Part shown: positions 9,684 to 19,526 of the stretch, one piece after another
Numbering within the stretch: the first letter of the stretch is position 1
Layout: each line of letters starts with the position of its first letter
Made by a program: the position numbers and the translations under genes
The notes under the pieces: model-generated
What the model saw: only the letters and a program-made list of their open reading frames with translations
The model's database searches: none
What the model was told of the DNA's origin: nothing
From: Acetobacteraceae bacterium H6797
Lineage (GTDB): Bacteria > Pseudomonadota > Alphaproteobacteria > Acetobacterales > Acetobacteraceae
Assembly: GCA_015223225.1 (NCBI GenBank)
Contig: JADFCQ010000003.1
Location: 496,001-560,000, forward strand
Reading direction: 5' to 3'
DNA: 64,000 bases

Positions 9684-10775
9684 TCAGGAAACGAGGGTCC
9701 GGGAGAAGAACGGCGCGAGCTTGCCCATCGCAGCTTCGACATATTCGGGAACCCAATAGGTCCGGATGTGGCTCGCACCCTCGATCTTGAACAGTTCCTT
9801 GTCCGTCGTTCCCGTGGCCTTGGAGAAGGCGTCCTCGGTCATGTAAAGGCTGTCGGCCTTGCCCCCGGCGATCATCAGTAACGGCTGGTCGATCAGCGCG
9901 ATCTCGTCAGTGGCGTCCCAGCGCATCAGGTCGAGCAAGCTGCTCGTGGTGTATTTGAAGGTCGAGCCTTCGTGCGCGTGCGTGCGCCAATAATACTCGT
10001 ATCCCTCCCGATACATCTCGAACGGCAGCGCAGCGATCTGGGCATCCGTCATGTCGGCGTCGCCGGAATAGAGAATCGTCCCCCCGGCGACTTCCTGGGC
10101 GCGGGCGGCCGAAGCCTGCCGCAAGCGCTCCTGAATCGTATCGAGCTGCGAATCCTCGAAGCCGTTACGGCGAACGCGCCCTGAATTGAACATGCTGAGC
10201 GTCGCGACCGACTTGAAGCGCTTGTCGCTCTTCGCCGCCGCCAGCGAGTATCCGCCGCCGCCGCAAATGCCGAACAGGCCCAGACGCGCGGTGTCGACGC
10301 CCGGATACTGCGTGATGAAGTCTGCCGCGCCGTGAATGTCCTCGATGCGGAATTGGGGCTTGTCCACGCTGCGCGGCTCGCCACCGCTCGCGCCCTGGTA
10401 GGAGGCATCCATTGCGATCGTGATAAAGCCCTGTTCCGCCAGGCGCTGGGCATAGAGGCCCGCGGTCTGTTCCTTCACGCCGCCATTCGGGTGGGCGACG
10501 ACGATCGCGGGATATTTCTTCTGCGGATCGTAGTTCGCCGGAGTGTAGACGTTGGCAGCAATATCCAGGCCGTGGAGCTTGTACGTGACCGGGTGGACAT
10601 TGACCTTGCCCGCCTCATTTTGCGTGATCGCTCCCCGATAGACGGGGGTAAATCCTTTGATCTTGGTCTCTGCTGCGTTGGCCATTGCTGGAACTCCTAT
10701 GACTGCACTTGATAGAATGAGCGCGGAGGCTCCAAGGAACTCGCGCCGTCTCTGGTTGATGATTTGATCGCTCAT
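9684..10775 (-). CDS. Exported alpha/beta hydrolase with Cys nucleophile (GICGGG), Tat substrate
   Basis: The 363-residue protein carries a twin-arginine signal (RRREFLGAS, about residues 9-17), so it is probably exported folded. HPNGGVKEQ forms the oxyanion-hole region and GICGGGGYS the nucleophile elbow, with Cys in place of Ser as in dienelactone hydrolase. A C-terminal GASHIRTYW supplies His. Paralogues at 25612 (GVCAGGG) and 40250 (GVCGSGG) share PGGVKEQTxGxYAQ-type sequence. It lies between another hydrolase and the CMD gene in one operon. Probable ester or lactone hydrolase. Confidence 0.85.
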   Translation of the reverse strand: MSDQIINQRRREFLGASALILSSAVIGVPAMANAAETKIKGFTPVYRGAITQNEAGKVNVHPVTYKLHGLDIAANVYTPANYDPQKKYPAIVVAHPNGGVKEQTAGLYAQRLAEQGFITIAMDASYQGASGGEPRSVDKPQFRIEDIHGAADFITQYPGVDTARLGLFGICGGGGYSLAAAKSDKRFKSVATLSMFNSGRVRRNGFEDSQLDTIQERLRQASAARAQEVAGGTILYSGDADMTDAQIAALPFEMYREGYEYYWRTHAHEGSTFKYTTSSLLDLMRWDATDEIALIDQPLLMIAGGKADSLYMTEDAFSKATGTTDKELFKIEGASHIRTYWVPEYVEAAMGKLAPFFSRTLVS

Positions 10776-10844
10776 TTCGGTCTCCTTTTCTGTCGCTGCG
10801 GATGATGGGCGCGCACGACGTCGCGAGAGGCCGCGCGCGGCGCG

Positions 10845-11948
10845 TCAGTCCAGCTTCTTCTCAGTGAGGAACTTCGATATCTGGTCCGCGATCTCGATGT
10901 TGTTCAGGTCGGACATCAGGAAGTGCGTGCCGCCACGGATACCGATCTCCGGCAGATGCACGAGCTGGGCGTCACCGCCGTGTTTGTTGATGGCGTCCAC
11001 CCACAGCCTGGCCATCGCCAGCCGCACTCGCCAGTTGTCCTGGCCGCGCTCTGCGGTCGGCTCCGTCGGAAAATTGTCGCCGTAGTAGATGATGATCGGG
11101 ATGCGGATCAGCTTCTCGAAATCCGCCAGCGGCACTGCCTCCGGCGTCAGCGTGCCGGCAGCGCTTGGCATCGCTGCAGGCAACTCCCCTTCGGGGAAGA
11201 TGAACCCGCTGCCTGGTTCGAGGGCTACGATCCCCCTGACATTCTGGCTCTTGATCGCTGTCAGCCAGCCGGGTCCGCCAGCCTGCGAATGCGAGAACAG
11301 GACACCCGGGCCAGTCTTGTCGAACAGCGCCGCCATGGCGTCCGAGATCACGCCGGCATCGTAAGCGCCGGTATTCGGCGTGACCGAACGGAGGAATTGG
11401 TCCAGCGTCTCCGGCTTCCGGTCGAACTGGACGTTGTCGAAGTAGTTCGGCCACTTGCCGATCCGGAATTGATCGAAGAAGAGCTGATCAAATGGCGTCG
11501 GCTCGACCGTCATGGCGACGGTGCTATTGCCAGCCCGACCCCGCCTTGGCTGGTCGACGACATAGACGGGGAAGCCACGACGCAGGAAGATCGTCTGGAA
11601 ACCCTCTCGGCCGTCCGGCGTGGTTTCCCAACTGCGCCCCGATTGGTACGCGCCATGCAGCATGACGATGGGCAGCGGCTTGGGATTCTGCGGGATTTGA
11701 TAGAAGGCGTAGAGATGATCCCCGTGGAAACTCTGCCCCTCAGAGGTCGGGTTGTTGTTGTTGTAGGTGCCGGGCGTCCTCACAACGGTCCCGCCGACCG
11801 CGAAGCTTCCTTGCTCCTGAATGACCAGAGGCTCTGATTTAGCCATCGGATCAGCCATTGCACTCGCGGAGGCAAGCATTGCCACCGCCGCCAACATTGG
11901 TGCGACGAACCGTTTGCGTGAACACAAGACGCCTATCCTTCTCGACAT
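10845..11948 (-). CDS. Exported alpha/beta hydrolase (esterase)
   Basis: The 367-residue protein starts with a signal peptide (about 1-32, ending ASAMAD). VMLHGAYQSG gives the oxyanion-hole strand and SHSQAGG is the Ser nucleophile elbow. IYYGDN carries a candidate Asp and GGTHFL a candidate His. It looks like the large single-domain esterases with an extended N-terminal region, and is not closely related to the GxCxG hydrolases. It is the first gene of the six-gene minus-strand operon that ends at 7001. A conserved TTAG box lies 40 bp upstream. Confidence 0.8.
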   Translation of the reverse strand: MSRRIGVLCSRKRFVAPMLAAVAMLASASAMADPMAKSEPLVIQEQGSFAVGGTVVRTPGTYNNNNPTSEGQSFHGDHLYAFYQIPQNPKPLPIVMLHGAYQSGRSWETTPDGREGFQTIFLRRGFPVYVVDQPRRGRAGNSTVAMTVEPTPFDQLFFDQFRIGKWPNYFDNVQFDRKPETLDQFLRSVTPNTGAYDAGVISDAMAALFDKTGPGVLFSHSQAGGPGWLTAIKSQNVRGIVALEPGSGFIFPEGELPAAMPSAAGTLTPEAVPLADFEKLIRIPIIIYYGDNFPTEPTAERGQDNWRVRLAMARLWVDAINKHGGDAQLVHLPEIGIRGGTHFLMSDLNNIEIADQISKFLTEKKLD

Positions 11949-12349
11949 TTTGTTTTGTCGAGGAAGATAGAGCAGAACCTATTCCGTGATTAGAGGCCCA
12001 TATCCGGATGGGTCTTTAAGCGCTGCTTAATAATTCTGGGCGGGATGGTTCGTGGGACGACCGCCGGTCCGGTCGATGCCGCCCTCTGGGAGGCTCCGCG
12101 ATTATGCTCACACAGCTCCGTGCATCCGACTACGATAGTTTCCTGGTCGCGATCAACCGGGACCGAATCGAGCTTGCTCGCGGCGAGAAGATGGCGAGGC
12201 CATTGCGCCTGCAAACCCGCCGATCTCCTGTATTTGCGCGCCACGCTACTACTACTCCCGAATATTGTTGAAGGGGTCTGATTTCGGGCTCTTTTAATCA
12301 TCCCCGTCCGGGGACCGTCTGAATTGTTCCCAGCCAGAGCGGGGACAAG
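11949..12349. other. 401-bp gene-free stretch between left cargo and trbB, with a degenerate TTAG box
   Basis: No convincing gene. TGATTAG at 11987-11993 is followed by GGCCCATAT and GGATGGGTC, the same layout as the boxes at 38141 and 42394. It lies 40 bp upstream of the hydrolase start on the minus strand. A 55-codon frame from ATG 12104 is open but resembles nothing I know. The left cargo block meets the trb operon here, so an insertion junction is expected in this stretch, but I see no clear repeat. Confidence 0.45.
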
Positions 12350-13330
12350 ATGGCGGCGATACATGACAATACAGAAGGGCGCACACGCAGTTCGCGCATG
12401 CTGCGCACAGCCCTCGGCGCCGCCATCACGCGGTTCCTGGACGACCCATCCATCATCGAAGTGATGCTGAACCCGGACGGCCGCGTCTGGGTTGATCGCC
12501 TCTCCGAAGGTCTTGCCGACACCGGCGAAACGCTCACTCCGGCCGATGGCGAACGCATCGTTCGCCTCGTCGCACACCATGTCGGCGTCGAAGTTCATCC
12601 CCGCGCCCCACGCGTCTCGGCCGAGTTGCCGGAAACAGGGGAGCGGTTTGAAGGCTTGTTGCCGCCCGTCGTGCCTGGACCAGCCTTCGCCATCCGCAAG
12701 CCGGCCGTCGCGGTGTTCACCCTCGAGGACTACGTGGCGGCGGGCATTATGACCGCCGACCAAGCCGTGACGCTACGCGGAGCCGTCGCGTCCCGCGCCA
12801 ACATCCTCGTTGCGGGCGGCACCAGCACCGGCAAGACCACGCTGACCAACGCACTGCTCGCCGAGGTGGCGAAGGGCGCTGATCGCGTCGTCATCATCGA
12901 GGACACGCGCGAGCTGCAATGCGCCGCGCCGAACCTCGTTGCCATGCGGACGAAGGACGGCGTGGCGACGCTCTCCGATCTTGTCCGCTCGTCGCTGCGC
13001 TTGCGCCCCGACCGCATCCCCATCGGCGAGGTGCGCGGGTCAGAAGCCCTCGATCTCCTTAAAGCCTGGGGCACCGGCCACCCCGGCGGCATCGGCACCA
13101 TCCACGCCGGCACGGGCATCGGCGCGCTGCGCCGCCTCGAGCAGCTCATTCAGGAAGCCGTCGTCACCGTCCCGCGCGCCCTGATCGCCGAGACCATCGA
13201 CCTTGTCGCCGTCCTGTCCGGCCGCGGCTCCGCGCGCCGGCTCGCCGAACTCGCCCGTGTCGAAGGCCTCGGCGCCGACGGCGACTACCGCATCACCCCC
13301 GCCACATCAAACATAGGAGACGACACATGA
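12350..13330 (+). CDS. trbB: TrbB, conjugal transfer ATPase
   Basis: VirB11-type hexameric secretion ATPase that powers pilus assembly and DNA transfer at the inner membrane; 326 residues. Walker A is GGTSTGKTT (about residues 161-169), the Walker B-like region is VVIIEDTRE, and the family segments [19 protein letters not shown] and [14 protein letters not shown] follow. First gene of the trb operon, with trbC overlapping its end. In related ICEs copG lies directly upstream, whereas here 12 kb of cargo intervenes. Confidence 0.95.
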   Translation: MAAIHDNTEGRTRSSRMLRTALGAAITRFLDDPSIIEVMLNPDGRVWVDRLSEGLADTGETLTPADGERIVRLVAHHVGVEVHPRAPRVSAELPETGERFEGLLPPVVPGPAFAIRKPAVAVFTLEDYVAAGIMTADQAVTLRGAVASRANILVAGGTSTGKTTLTNALLAEVAKGADRVVIIEDTRELQCAAPNLVAMRTKDGVATLSDLVRSSLRLRPDRIPIGEVRGSEALDLLKAWGTGHPGGIGTIHAGTGIGALRRLEQLIQEAVVTVPRALIAETIDLVAVLSGRGSARRLAELARVEGLGADGDYRITPATSNIGDDT

Positions 13331-13659
13331 TCCGCACCCTCGCGCGCGGCTGCCACACCATGGCGACCGCCGCCGCCGCTGTTTCCATCAGCGTGCTTTT
13401 CACCCAGGCCGCCCACGCCTCCGGCTCGTCGATGCCGTGGGAAGCGCCGTTGCAATCCATCCTCCAATCGATCGAGGGGCCGGTGGCGAAGATCATCGCC
13501 GTCATCATCATCATCGTAACCGGCCTCACCCTGGCATTCGGCGACACCTCCGGCGGATTCCGCCGTCTCATCCAGATCGTTTTCGGCCTGTCGATCGCCT
13601 TCGCCGCATCGAGCTTCTTCCTGTCCTTCTTCTCGTTCGGCGGCGGGGCGGTGATCTGA
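13327..13659 (+). CDS. trbC: TrbC, conjugative pilin
   Basis: Major pilin (VirB2/TrbC family) of the conjugative pilus, 110 residues. It has a long signal region (about 1-31, ending QAAHAS) and two hydrophobic helices (about 54-68 and 80-100) joined by a short polar loop (GDTSGGFRR), as usual for TrbC before processing. Its start overlaps the stop of trbB and its stop overlaps the start of trbD, so translation is coupled. Confidence 0.9.
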   Translation: MIRTLARGCHTMATAAAAVSISVLFTQAAHASGSSMPWEAPLQSILQSIEGPVAKIIAVIIIIVTGLTLAFGDTSGGFRRLIQIVFGLSIAFAASSFFLSFFSFGGGAVI

Positions 13660-13940
13660 TGACTGCCGGTCTCGAACAGCTCGCCGAGGTGCCGGGCTTC
13701 ACGGTTCCCGTCCACAGGGCGCTGACCGAGCACATCATGCTCGGCGGCGCCCCGCGCTCGATCGCGATCATGAACGGCACGCTGGCCGGTGCCGTGGGCC
13801 TCGGCCTGCGCCTCTGGCTGGTCGGCCTCGCCATTTGGGCGATCGGCCACTTCGTCGCGGTCTGGGCGGCCAAGCGCGACCCGCTCTTCGTCGAGGTGGG
13901 GCGCAGGCACCTGCGCATTCCCGGCCATCTGTCCGTCTGA
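13659..13940 (+). CDS. trbD: TrbD, conjugal transfer membrane protein
   Basis: Small inner-membrane protein of the VirB3 family, 93 residues, with hydrophobic helices at about 41-66 (AGAVGLGLRLWLVGLAIWAIGHF). FVAVWAAKRDPLFVEVGRRHL is the conserved C-terminal part. Its ATG overlaps the trbC stop (TGATG), and trbE starts 13 bases after its stop. TrbD helps anchor pilin and the TrbE ATPase at the inner membrane. Confidence 0.88.
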   Translation: MTAGLEQLAEVPGFTVPVHRALTEHIMLGGAPRSIAIMNGTLAGAVGLGLRLWLVGLAIWAIGHFVAVWAAKRDPLFVEVGRRHLRIPGHLSV

Positions 13941-13953
13941 CGGAGTCATCGCG

Positions 13954-16407
13954 ATGATGAACCTCGCCGAATACCGCCGCACCGGCACGCGCCTTGCCGA
14001 CTACCTGCCTTGGGTGGCCCTCGTCGAAGAAGGTGTCGTCCTCAACAAGGACGGCTCGTTCCAACGCACCGCACGCTTCCGTGGACCTGATCTCGATTCC
14101 GCCGTCGCCGCCGAGCTGGTGGCTGTCGCTGGCCGCCTCAACAACGCCTTTCGTCGCCTTGGCTCCGGCTGGGCGATCTTCGTGGAGGCGCAACGCTACG
14201 AGGCCTCGCACTATCCATCGGATTTCTTTCCGGACGCGGCGTCCGCGCTGCTCGACGCCGAACGCAAGGCCGATTTCGAAGAAGCGGGCAGCCATTTCGT
14301 ATCGAGCTACTTCCTCACAATCGCCTATCTGCCACCGGCCGAGGACGCCGCACGTACCGAAGCCTGGCTTTACGAGGGGCGCGAACACAGCGGCGTCGAT
14401 CCGCATGAAGTTCTCAAGACTTTCATGGACCGCACCGATCGCGTCGTGGGGCTGCTTGACGGCTTCATGCCCGAATGCGCGTGGCTCGATAGCGCCGAGA
14501 CGCTGACCTACCTGCATTCAACGGTCTCGACGAAGCGCCATCGCGTCCGTGTCCCCGAAACCCCGATCTACCTCGACGCGCTGCTCGCCGATCAATCCCT
14601 GACCGGCGGGCTCGAACCACGCCTCGGCGTGTCTCACCTGCGCGTCCTGACCATCGTGGGATTTCCGACCGCGACCACGCCTGGCATCCTCGACGACCTC
14701 AACCGTCTTGCCTTTCCTTATCGCTGGTCGACCCGCGCGATCCTGCTCGACAAGACCGACGCCACCAAGCTGCTGACCAAGATCCGCCGCCAGTGGTTCG
14801 CCAAGCGCAAGTCGATCGCGGCGATCCTCAAGGAAGTGATGACCAACGAAGCCTCCGCGCTCGTTGATACCGATGCCGCCAACAAGGCGGCGGACGCTGA
14901 TCTCGCCCTCCAGGAGCTGGGCGCCGACTTCGCCGGTCAGACCTATGTCACCGCGACCATCACCGTCTGGGACGATGATCCGCGCCTCGCCAGCGAAAAG
15001 CTGCGGCTCGTCGAGAAGGTCATCCAGGGCCGCGACTTCACCTGCATGACCGAAACCATCAACGCCGTCGATGCCTGGCTCGGCACACTGCCGGGCCATG
15101 TCTACGCCAATGTGCGTCAGCCTCCGATATCGACGCTCAATCTCGCTCACATCATTCCGCTCTCGGCGGTGTGGGCGGGACCGGAACGGGACGAGCATTT
15201 TGCAGGGCCCCCACTGCTCTTCGGCAAGACCGAAGGCTCGACCCCGTTCCGGCTTTCCCTTCATGTCGGCGATGTGGGCCACACCCTCGTCGTCGGTCCG
15301 ACCGGCGCCGGCAAGTCCGTCCTGCTGGCCATCATGGCCTTGCAGTTCCGTCGCTACGCCGGCTCCCAGGTCTTCGCCTTCGACTTCGGCGGCTCCATCC
15401 GGACCGCCGCCCTCGCGACGGGCGGTGACTGGCACGATCTGGGCGGCAACCTGTCCGAAGGCCTCGACTCCTCGGTTTCGCTACAGCCGCTTGCCCGCGT
15501 TCACGATACACCCGAACGCGCCTGGGCTGCCGACTGGCTGGTCTCCATCCTGACCCGTGAAGGCGTGACGATCACGCCCGAAGTCAAGGAACATGTCTGG
15601 TCGGCGCTGACCTCTCTCGCGTCAGCCCCTGTCGAAGAACGGACGATCACCGGCCTCACGGTCCTTCTACAATCCAACGACCTGAAGCAGGCGCTGCGTC
15701 CGTATTGCGTCGGCGGTCCCTACGGTCGTTTGCTGGATGCGGAAATCGAGCGTCTCGGCTCGGCCTCGGTGCAGGCCTTCGAGATCGAGGGCCTGGTCGG
15801 GACCGGCGCTGCCCCGGCCGTTCTCTCCTATCTCTTTCACCGCATCGGAGACCGCCTCGACGGCTCGCCGACCATGCTCATCATCGATGAGGGCTGGCTG
15901 GCGCTCGACGACGATGCCTTCGCTGGCCAGCTCCGCGAATGGCTGAAGACGCTGCGCAAAAAGAACGCCAGCGTCATCTTCGCCACCCAGTCGCTGTCCG
16001 ACATCGACAACAGCGGCATCGCCCCCGCGATCATCGAGAGCTGTCCGACACGGCTGCTGTTGCCGAACGAGCGCGCGATCGAACCGCAGATCACGGCGAT
16101 CTACCGCCGATTTGGTCTCAATGACAGACAGATTGAGATCTTGGCCAGGGCGGCGCCCAAGCGCGACTACTACTGCCAGAGCCGCAGGGGAAACCGCCTC
16201 TTCGAGTTGGGCCTGTCCGAAGTCGGCCTCGCGCTCGCGGCCGCGTCTTCCAAGACCGACCAGGCGCTGATCGCCCGCACCGTCGCCGAGCACGGCCACG
16301 ACGGCTTCCTGGCCGCCTGGCTGCGCCAGCGCGGCGCCGAATGGGCCGCGGACCTCATCCCCGATCTCACCAACCTCATCCCCCAGCAGCCCGAGAAGGA
16401 GGCTTGA
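13954..16407 (+). CDS. trbE: TrbE, VirB4-type conjugal transfer ATPase
   Basis: Largest ATPase of the mating-pair-formation apparatus, 817 residues from ATG 13954. That start is chosen for GGAG nine bases upstream and the family N-terminus MMNLAEYRRTGTRLADYLPW. Walker A is VGPTGAGKS (about residues 448-456) and Walker B is MLIIDEGWLAL (about 640-650). The upstream in-frame extension to 13789 lies inside trbD and is rejected. TrbE drives pilin extraction and export and contacts TrbB and TrbD. Confidence 0.95.
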   Translation: MMNLAEYRRTGTRLADYLPWVALVEEGVVLNKDGSFQRTARFRGPDLDSAVAAELVAVAGRLNNAFRRLGSGWAIFVEAQRYEASHYPSDFFPDAASALLDAERKADFEEAGSHFVSSYFLTIAYLPPAEDAARTEAWLYEGREHSGVDPHEVLKTFMDRTDRVVGLLDGFMPECAWLDSAETLTYLHSTVSTKRHRVRVPETPIYLDALLADQSLTGGLEPRLGVSHLRVLTIVGFPTATTPGILDDLNRLAFPYRWSTRAILLDKTDATKLLTKIRRQWFAKRKSIAAILKEVMTNEASALVDTDAANKAADADLALQELGADFAGQTYVTATITVWDDDPRLASEKLRLVEKVIQGRDFTCMTETINAVDAWLGTLPGHVYANVRQPPISTLNLAHIIPLSAVWAGPERDEHFAGPPLLFGKTEGSTPFRLSLHVGDVGHTLVVGPTGAGKSVLLAIMALQFRRYAGSQVFAFDFGGSIRTAALATGGDWHDLGGNLSEGLDSSVSLQPLARVHDTPERAWAADWLVSILTREGVTITPEVKEHVWSALTSLASAPVEERTITGLTVLLQSNDLKQALRPYCVGGPYGRLLDAEIERLGSASVQAFEIEGLVGTGAAPAVLSYLFHRIGDRLDGSPTMLIIDEGWLALDDDAFAGQLREWLKTLRKKNASVIFATQSLSDIDNSGIAPAIIESCPTRLLLPNERAIEPQITAIYRRFGLNDRQIEILARAAPKRDYYCQSRRGNRLFELGLSEVGLALAAASSKTDQALIARTVAEHGHDGFLAAWLRQRGAEWAADLIPDLTNLIPQQPEKEA

Positions 16408-16409
16408 CT

Positions 16410-17177
16410 ATGAAGACCTTTCGTTCCCCCCGGCGCGCGCTCATGCTCGCGGCGACCATGCTGGCGACGCCGCTCGCGGTCTCGCCCATGCTCTCGACCC
16501 CGGCCGCCGCGCAGTGGGTGGTCTATGACCCCACCAACTACGCCCAGAATGTCCTGACGGCAGCGCGTTCGCTCGAACAGATCAACAATCAGATTCGTTC
16601 GCTGCAGAACGAAGCGCAGGGCCTCATCAACCAGGCGCGCAATCTCGCCAGCCTGCCGTACTCGTCGCTCCAGCAACTCCAGCAAAACGTCCAACGCACG
16701 CAGCAGCTCCTGCGGCAGGCACAGAACATCGCCTACGACGTCCAGAACATCGACCAGATGTTTCAGCAGCAATACGGGAAGGCCTCGCTCACCGCGTCCG
16801 ACGCCGAGCTCGTCAACGGCGCACGCTCCCGTTGGCAGAACACGGTGGGCGGACTTCAGGACGCCATGCGGGTGCAGGCAGGCGTGGTCGGCAATATCGA
16901 CACCAACCGCGCGCAGATGTCGGCGTTGGTCGATCAGAGTCAGGGCGCGACCGGCGCGCTGCAGGCGACGCAGGCCGGCAACCAACTTCTCGCGCTCCTC
17001 GCCCAGCAGCTCGCCGATCTCACCGCAGTCGGCGCCGCCAACGGCCGCGCCCAAGCCCTCACCGAGGCCGAACGTGCGGCGGCCGCGGAGCAGGGCCGTG
17101 AACAGCGCCGCCGATTCCTCACGCCCGGCTCCGGCTACCAGCCGGGCAACGCCCAGATGTTCGGTAACGGAAACTGA
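16410..17177 (+). CDS. trbJ: TrbJ, VirB5-type conjugal transfer protein
   Basis: Periplasmic, pilus-tip-associated protein (VirB5/TrbJ), 255 residues from the ATG at 16410, which has GGAGG seven bases upstream. The signal peptide (about 1-35) ends TPAAAQ. The mature chain is a Gln/Asn-rich helical protein (SLEQINNQIRSLQNEAQGL, then LQQLQQNVQRTQQLLRQAQ), typical of the coiled-coil TrbJ core. It lies two bases after trbE and ten before trbK. Confidence 0.92.
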   Translation: MKTFRSPRRALMLAATMLATPLAVSPMLSTPAAAQWVVYDPTNYAQNVLTAARSLEQINNQIRSLQNEAQGLINQARNLASLPYSSLQQLQQNVQRTQQLLRQAQNIAYDVQNIDQMFQQQYGKASLTASDAELVNGARSRWQNTVGGLQDAMRVQAGVVGNIDTNRAQMSALVDQSQGATGALQATQAGNQLLALLAQQLADLTAVGAANGRAQALTEAERAAAAEQGREQRRRFLTPGSGYQPGNAQMFGNGN

Positions 17178-17187
17178 GGACCCCATC

Positions 17188-17472
17188 ATGGACGGCAAGA
17201 TGCTGGCCCGGTTGGGCGCTGTCGTCTTCGTCGCCGTCGCCATCACGGCGACGGCGATCGAGATGACCAGGACGGAGCGCACGCCGGAGCCCAATCCGGT
17301 GCGCCTCGTCGAACCTGTGCGCGATCCCCTTCGCGACGGCCAACGTCGATGCCAGCAGCTCGGTCAGGCCGCGGCCAGCGATCCCGACTGCATGCGCGTC
17401 TGGGCCGAAACCCGCGACCGTTTCCTCGGCCGACCGGCAGCTCCTGCCTCTCCGTCAGCAGAAGGACGCTGA
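17188..17472 (+). CDS. TrbK-type putative entry-exclusion protein (TrbK-alt family)
   Basis: The 94-residue protein has an N-terminal membrane anchor (about 6-24) and a short periplasmic domain with two Cys in RRCQQLG and DPDCMRVWAETRDRF. This Cys pair and the position between trbJ and trbL are as in the TrbK-alt proteins of alphaproteobacterial ICEs. These are thought to block entry of a second copy of the element; exclusion is inferred from the family. There is no lipobox as in RP4 TrbK. Confidence 0.75.
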   Translation: MDGKMLARLGAVVFVAVAITATAIEMTRTERTPEPNPVRLVEPVRDPLRDGQRRCQQLGQAAASDPDCMRVWAETRDRFLGRPAAPASPSAEGR

Positions 17473-17475
17473 ACC

Positions 17476-18840
17476 ATGGGCGGCGCCGGCGTCATCGACA
17501 ATTTCCTCGAGGTCTTCACCTCCTACATCAACAGCGGCTTCGGACTGCTCGGCGGCGAAGTGGCGTTCATCGCCACCACCCTGATCGTCATCGATGTCAC
17601 GCTCGCGGCGCTGTTCTGGTCGTGGAGCGCCGACGACGACATCATTGCGAGACTGGTCAAGAAAACGCTGTTCGTCGGGATCTTCGCCTACCTCATCGGC
17701 AACTGGAACAATCTCGCTAAGATCATTTTCGACTCTTTCGCCGGGCTCGGCCTCAAAGCCTCCGGCACCGGCTTCACCGCACAGGATCTCATGCGGCCCG
17801 GCAAGGTCGCGCAGACGGGCCTCGATGCGGCGCGGCCGCTGCTGGAATCCATCTCCGACCTGATGGGTTGGATCAGCTTCTTCGAGAATTTCATCCAGAT
17901 CGCCTGCCTGCTCTTCGCCTGGGCGCTGGTGATCCTCGCCTTCTTCATCCTCGCCATCCAGCTCTTCGTCACGCTGATCGAATTCAAACTGACGACGCTC
18001 GCTGGTTTCGTCCTCATTCCCTTTGGTCTCTTTGGCAAGACCGCATTCATGGCCGAACGCGTTCTCGGCAACGTCGTATCGAGCGGTATCAAGGTTCTCG
18101 TTCTTGCCGTCATCGTCGGCATCGGCTCGACCCTGTTCAGCCGCTTTACGGCAGGTTTCGGCGGCGCGACGCCGACCATCGACGACGCCATGGCCGTCGT
18201 CCTCGCGGCTCTTTCCCTTCTCGGCCTTGGCATCTTCGGCCCGGGGATAGCGGCAGGCCTCGTCAGTGGCGGGCCTCAGCTCGGAGCCGGCGCTGTCGTT
18301 GGAACGGGTCTTGCCGTCGGCGGCGCGGCGCTCGCCGCCGGAGGCGCCGCTGGTCTTGCCGTGAAGGGAGGCGCGGCCGCCATGTCGGGCGGAGCCGCCG
18401 CGATGCGTGGCGGCGCATCGGCTGCCGGTGGCGCAGCCGCCGCCTACAGCCTCGGCTCGCTCGGTCAGTCTGGCGCCGCAGGAGTCGCCTCGGGCCTCGG
18501 TGGTGTCGCCCGCGCCGCCGGGGCTGCAACGGTCTCGCCGCTGAAGCGCGCTACCTCGCGCGCCGCCGAAAGCATGAAGTCCAGCTTCTCCGATGGCGCG
18601 AAGGCGGGCTTCGGCGCCACCGGCGGCACATCGACGATGGGCACCATCGGCGGCTCGGCCGACGCGTCCGGTTCTTCTCCCGCCTCGGCGGCTCGAGACG
18701 GCCCGCCGGATTGGGCCAAGCGCATGCAGCGCCATCGCTCTCTCGGACACGGCGCCACCCTCGCAGCACACGCCGTTCGCTCAGGCGACAGCCACGGCGG
18801 GGGCTCCTCCATCAATCTTTCTGAAAGTGACCGCTCATGA
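17476..18840 (+). CDS. trbL: TrbL, VirB6-type inner-membrane channel protein
   Basis: The 454-residue polytopic protein has about six hydrophobic segments in residues 20-300, then a long Gly/Ala-rich region (about 260-370) and a polar C-terminal tail. This is the usual TrbL plan and corresponds to VirB6, part of the DNA transit path in the inner membrane. Starts three bases after trbK; its TGA overlaps the trbF ATG. Confidence 0.92.
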   Translation: MGGAGVIDNFLEVFTSYINSGFGLLGGEVAFIATTLIVIDVTLAALFWSWSADDDIIARLVKKTLFVGIFAYLIGNWNNLAKIIFDSFAGLGLKASGTGFTAQDLMRPGKVAQTGLDAARPLLESISDLMGWISFFENFIQIACLLFAWALVILAFFILAIQLFVTLIEFKLTTLAGFVLIPFGLFGKTAFMAERVLGNVVSSGIKVLVLAVIVGIGSTLFSRFTAGFGGATPTIDDAMAVVLAALSLLGLGIFGPGIAAGLVSGGPQLGAGAVVGTGLAVGGAALAAGGAAGLAVKGGAAAMSGGAAAMRGGASAAGGAAAAYSLGSLGQSGAAGVASGLGGVARAAGAATVSPLKRATSRAAESMKSSFSDGAKAGFGATGGTSTMGTIGGSADASGSSPASAARDGPPDWAKRMQRHRSLGHGATLAAHAVRSGDSHGGGSSINLSESDRS

Positions 18841-19526
18841 GCTTTTTCAAGCGACCCGCCGCCCACTATGGCAAGACACCCGAACCCGTCACGCCCTATC
18901 AGAAGGCCGCGCAAGTCTGGGACGAGCGCATCGGCTCGGCCCGTGTCCAGGCCAAGAACTGGCGCTATATGGCCTTCGGGTCACTGATCCTCTCGGCCGG
19001 ATTTGCCGCCGCATTGGTTTGGCAGTCTGCCCGCGGAACGGTCGTGCCGTGGGTCGTTCAGGTCGACCGCCTGGGCCAGGCCCAATCCGTCGCGCCCGCG
19101 ACTGCCGACTATCGCCCTACCGATCCGCAGATCGCCTGGCATCTTGGTCGCTTCATCGAGCAGGTCCGCTCCATTCCGGCCGACGCAATCATCGTCCGGC
19201 AGAACTGGCTGCGAGCTTATGAATGGACGACCGATCGCGGCGCGGCAGCCCTCAACGACTACGCCCGCGCCAACGACCCCTTCACCAAAGTTGGCCGACG
19301 CCAAGTCGCCGTCGAGGTCTCCAGCGTCATCCGCGCATCTCCGGATTCGTTCCGCGTCGCCTGGACGGAGAAGCACTACGAGAATGGCCAGCTTGCCGTG
19401 ACCGAACGCTGGACCGCGATCCTGACGATCGTGATCCAGACGCCGCGGGACGCCGATCGCCTGCGCGCCAATCCGCTGGGGATTTATGTCAACGCAATTT
19501 CCTGGTCGCGGGAGATGACCCCATGA
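18837..19526 (+). CDS. trbF: TrbF, VirB8-type conjugal transfer protein
   Basis: The 229-residue bitopic protein has a short cytoplasmic N-terminus with KTPEPVTPYQKAAQVWDERIG, one membrane helix (about 45-62) and a periplasmic VirB8-like domain. TrbF nucleates the transenvelope complex by contacting TrbG and TrbI. Its start overlaps trbL by 4 bases (ATGA) and its stop overlaps trbG by 4 bases. Confidence 0.93.
   Translation: MSFFKRPAAHYGKTPEPVTPYQKAAQVWDERIGSARVQAKNWRYMAFGSLILSAGFAAALVWQSARGTVVPWVVQVDRLGQAQSVAPATADYRPTDPQIAWHLGRFIEQVRSIPADAIIVRQNWLRAYEWTTDRGAAALNDYARANDPFTKVGRRQVAVEVSSVIRASPDSFRVAWTEKHYENGQLAVTERWTAILTIVIQTPRDADRLRANPLGIYVNAISWSREMTP

Noticed and set aside
12104..12271. Short plus-strand ORF before trbB
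   Set aside because: 55 codons, no ribosome site of note and no recognisable sequence; mentioned only under the intergenic entry.
11990..12763. 257-codon minus-strand frame across the start of trbB
   Set aside because: Antisense to trbB for more than half its length, with no recognisable domain.
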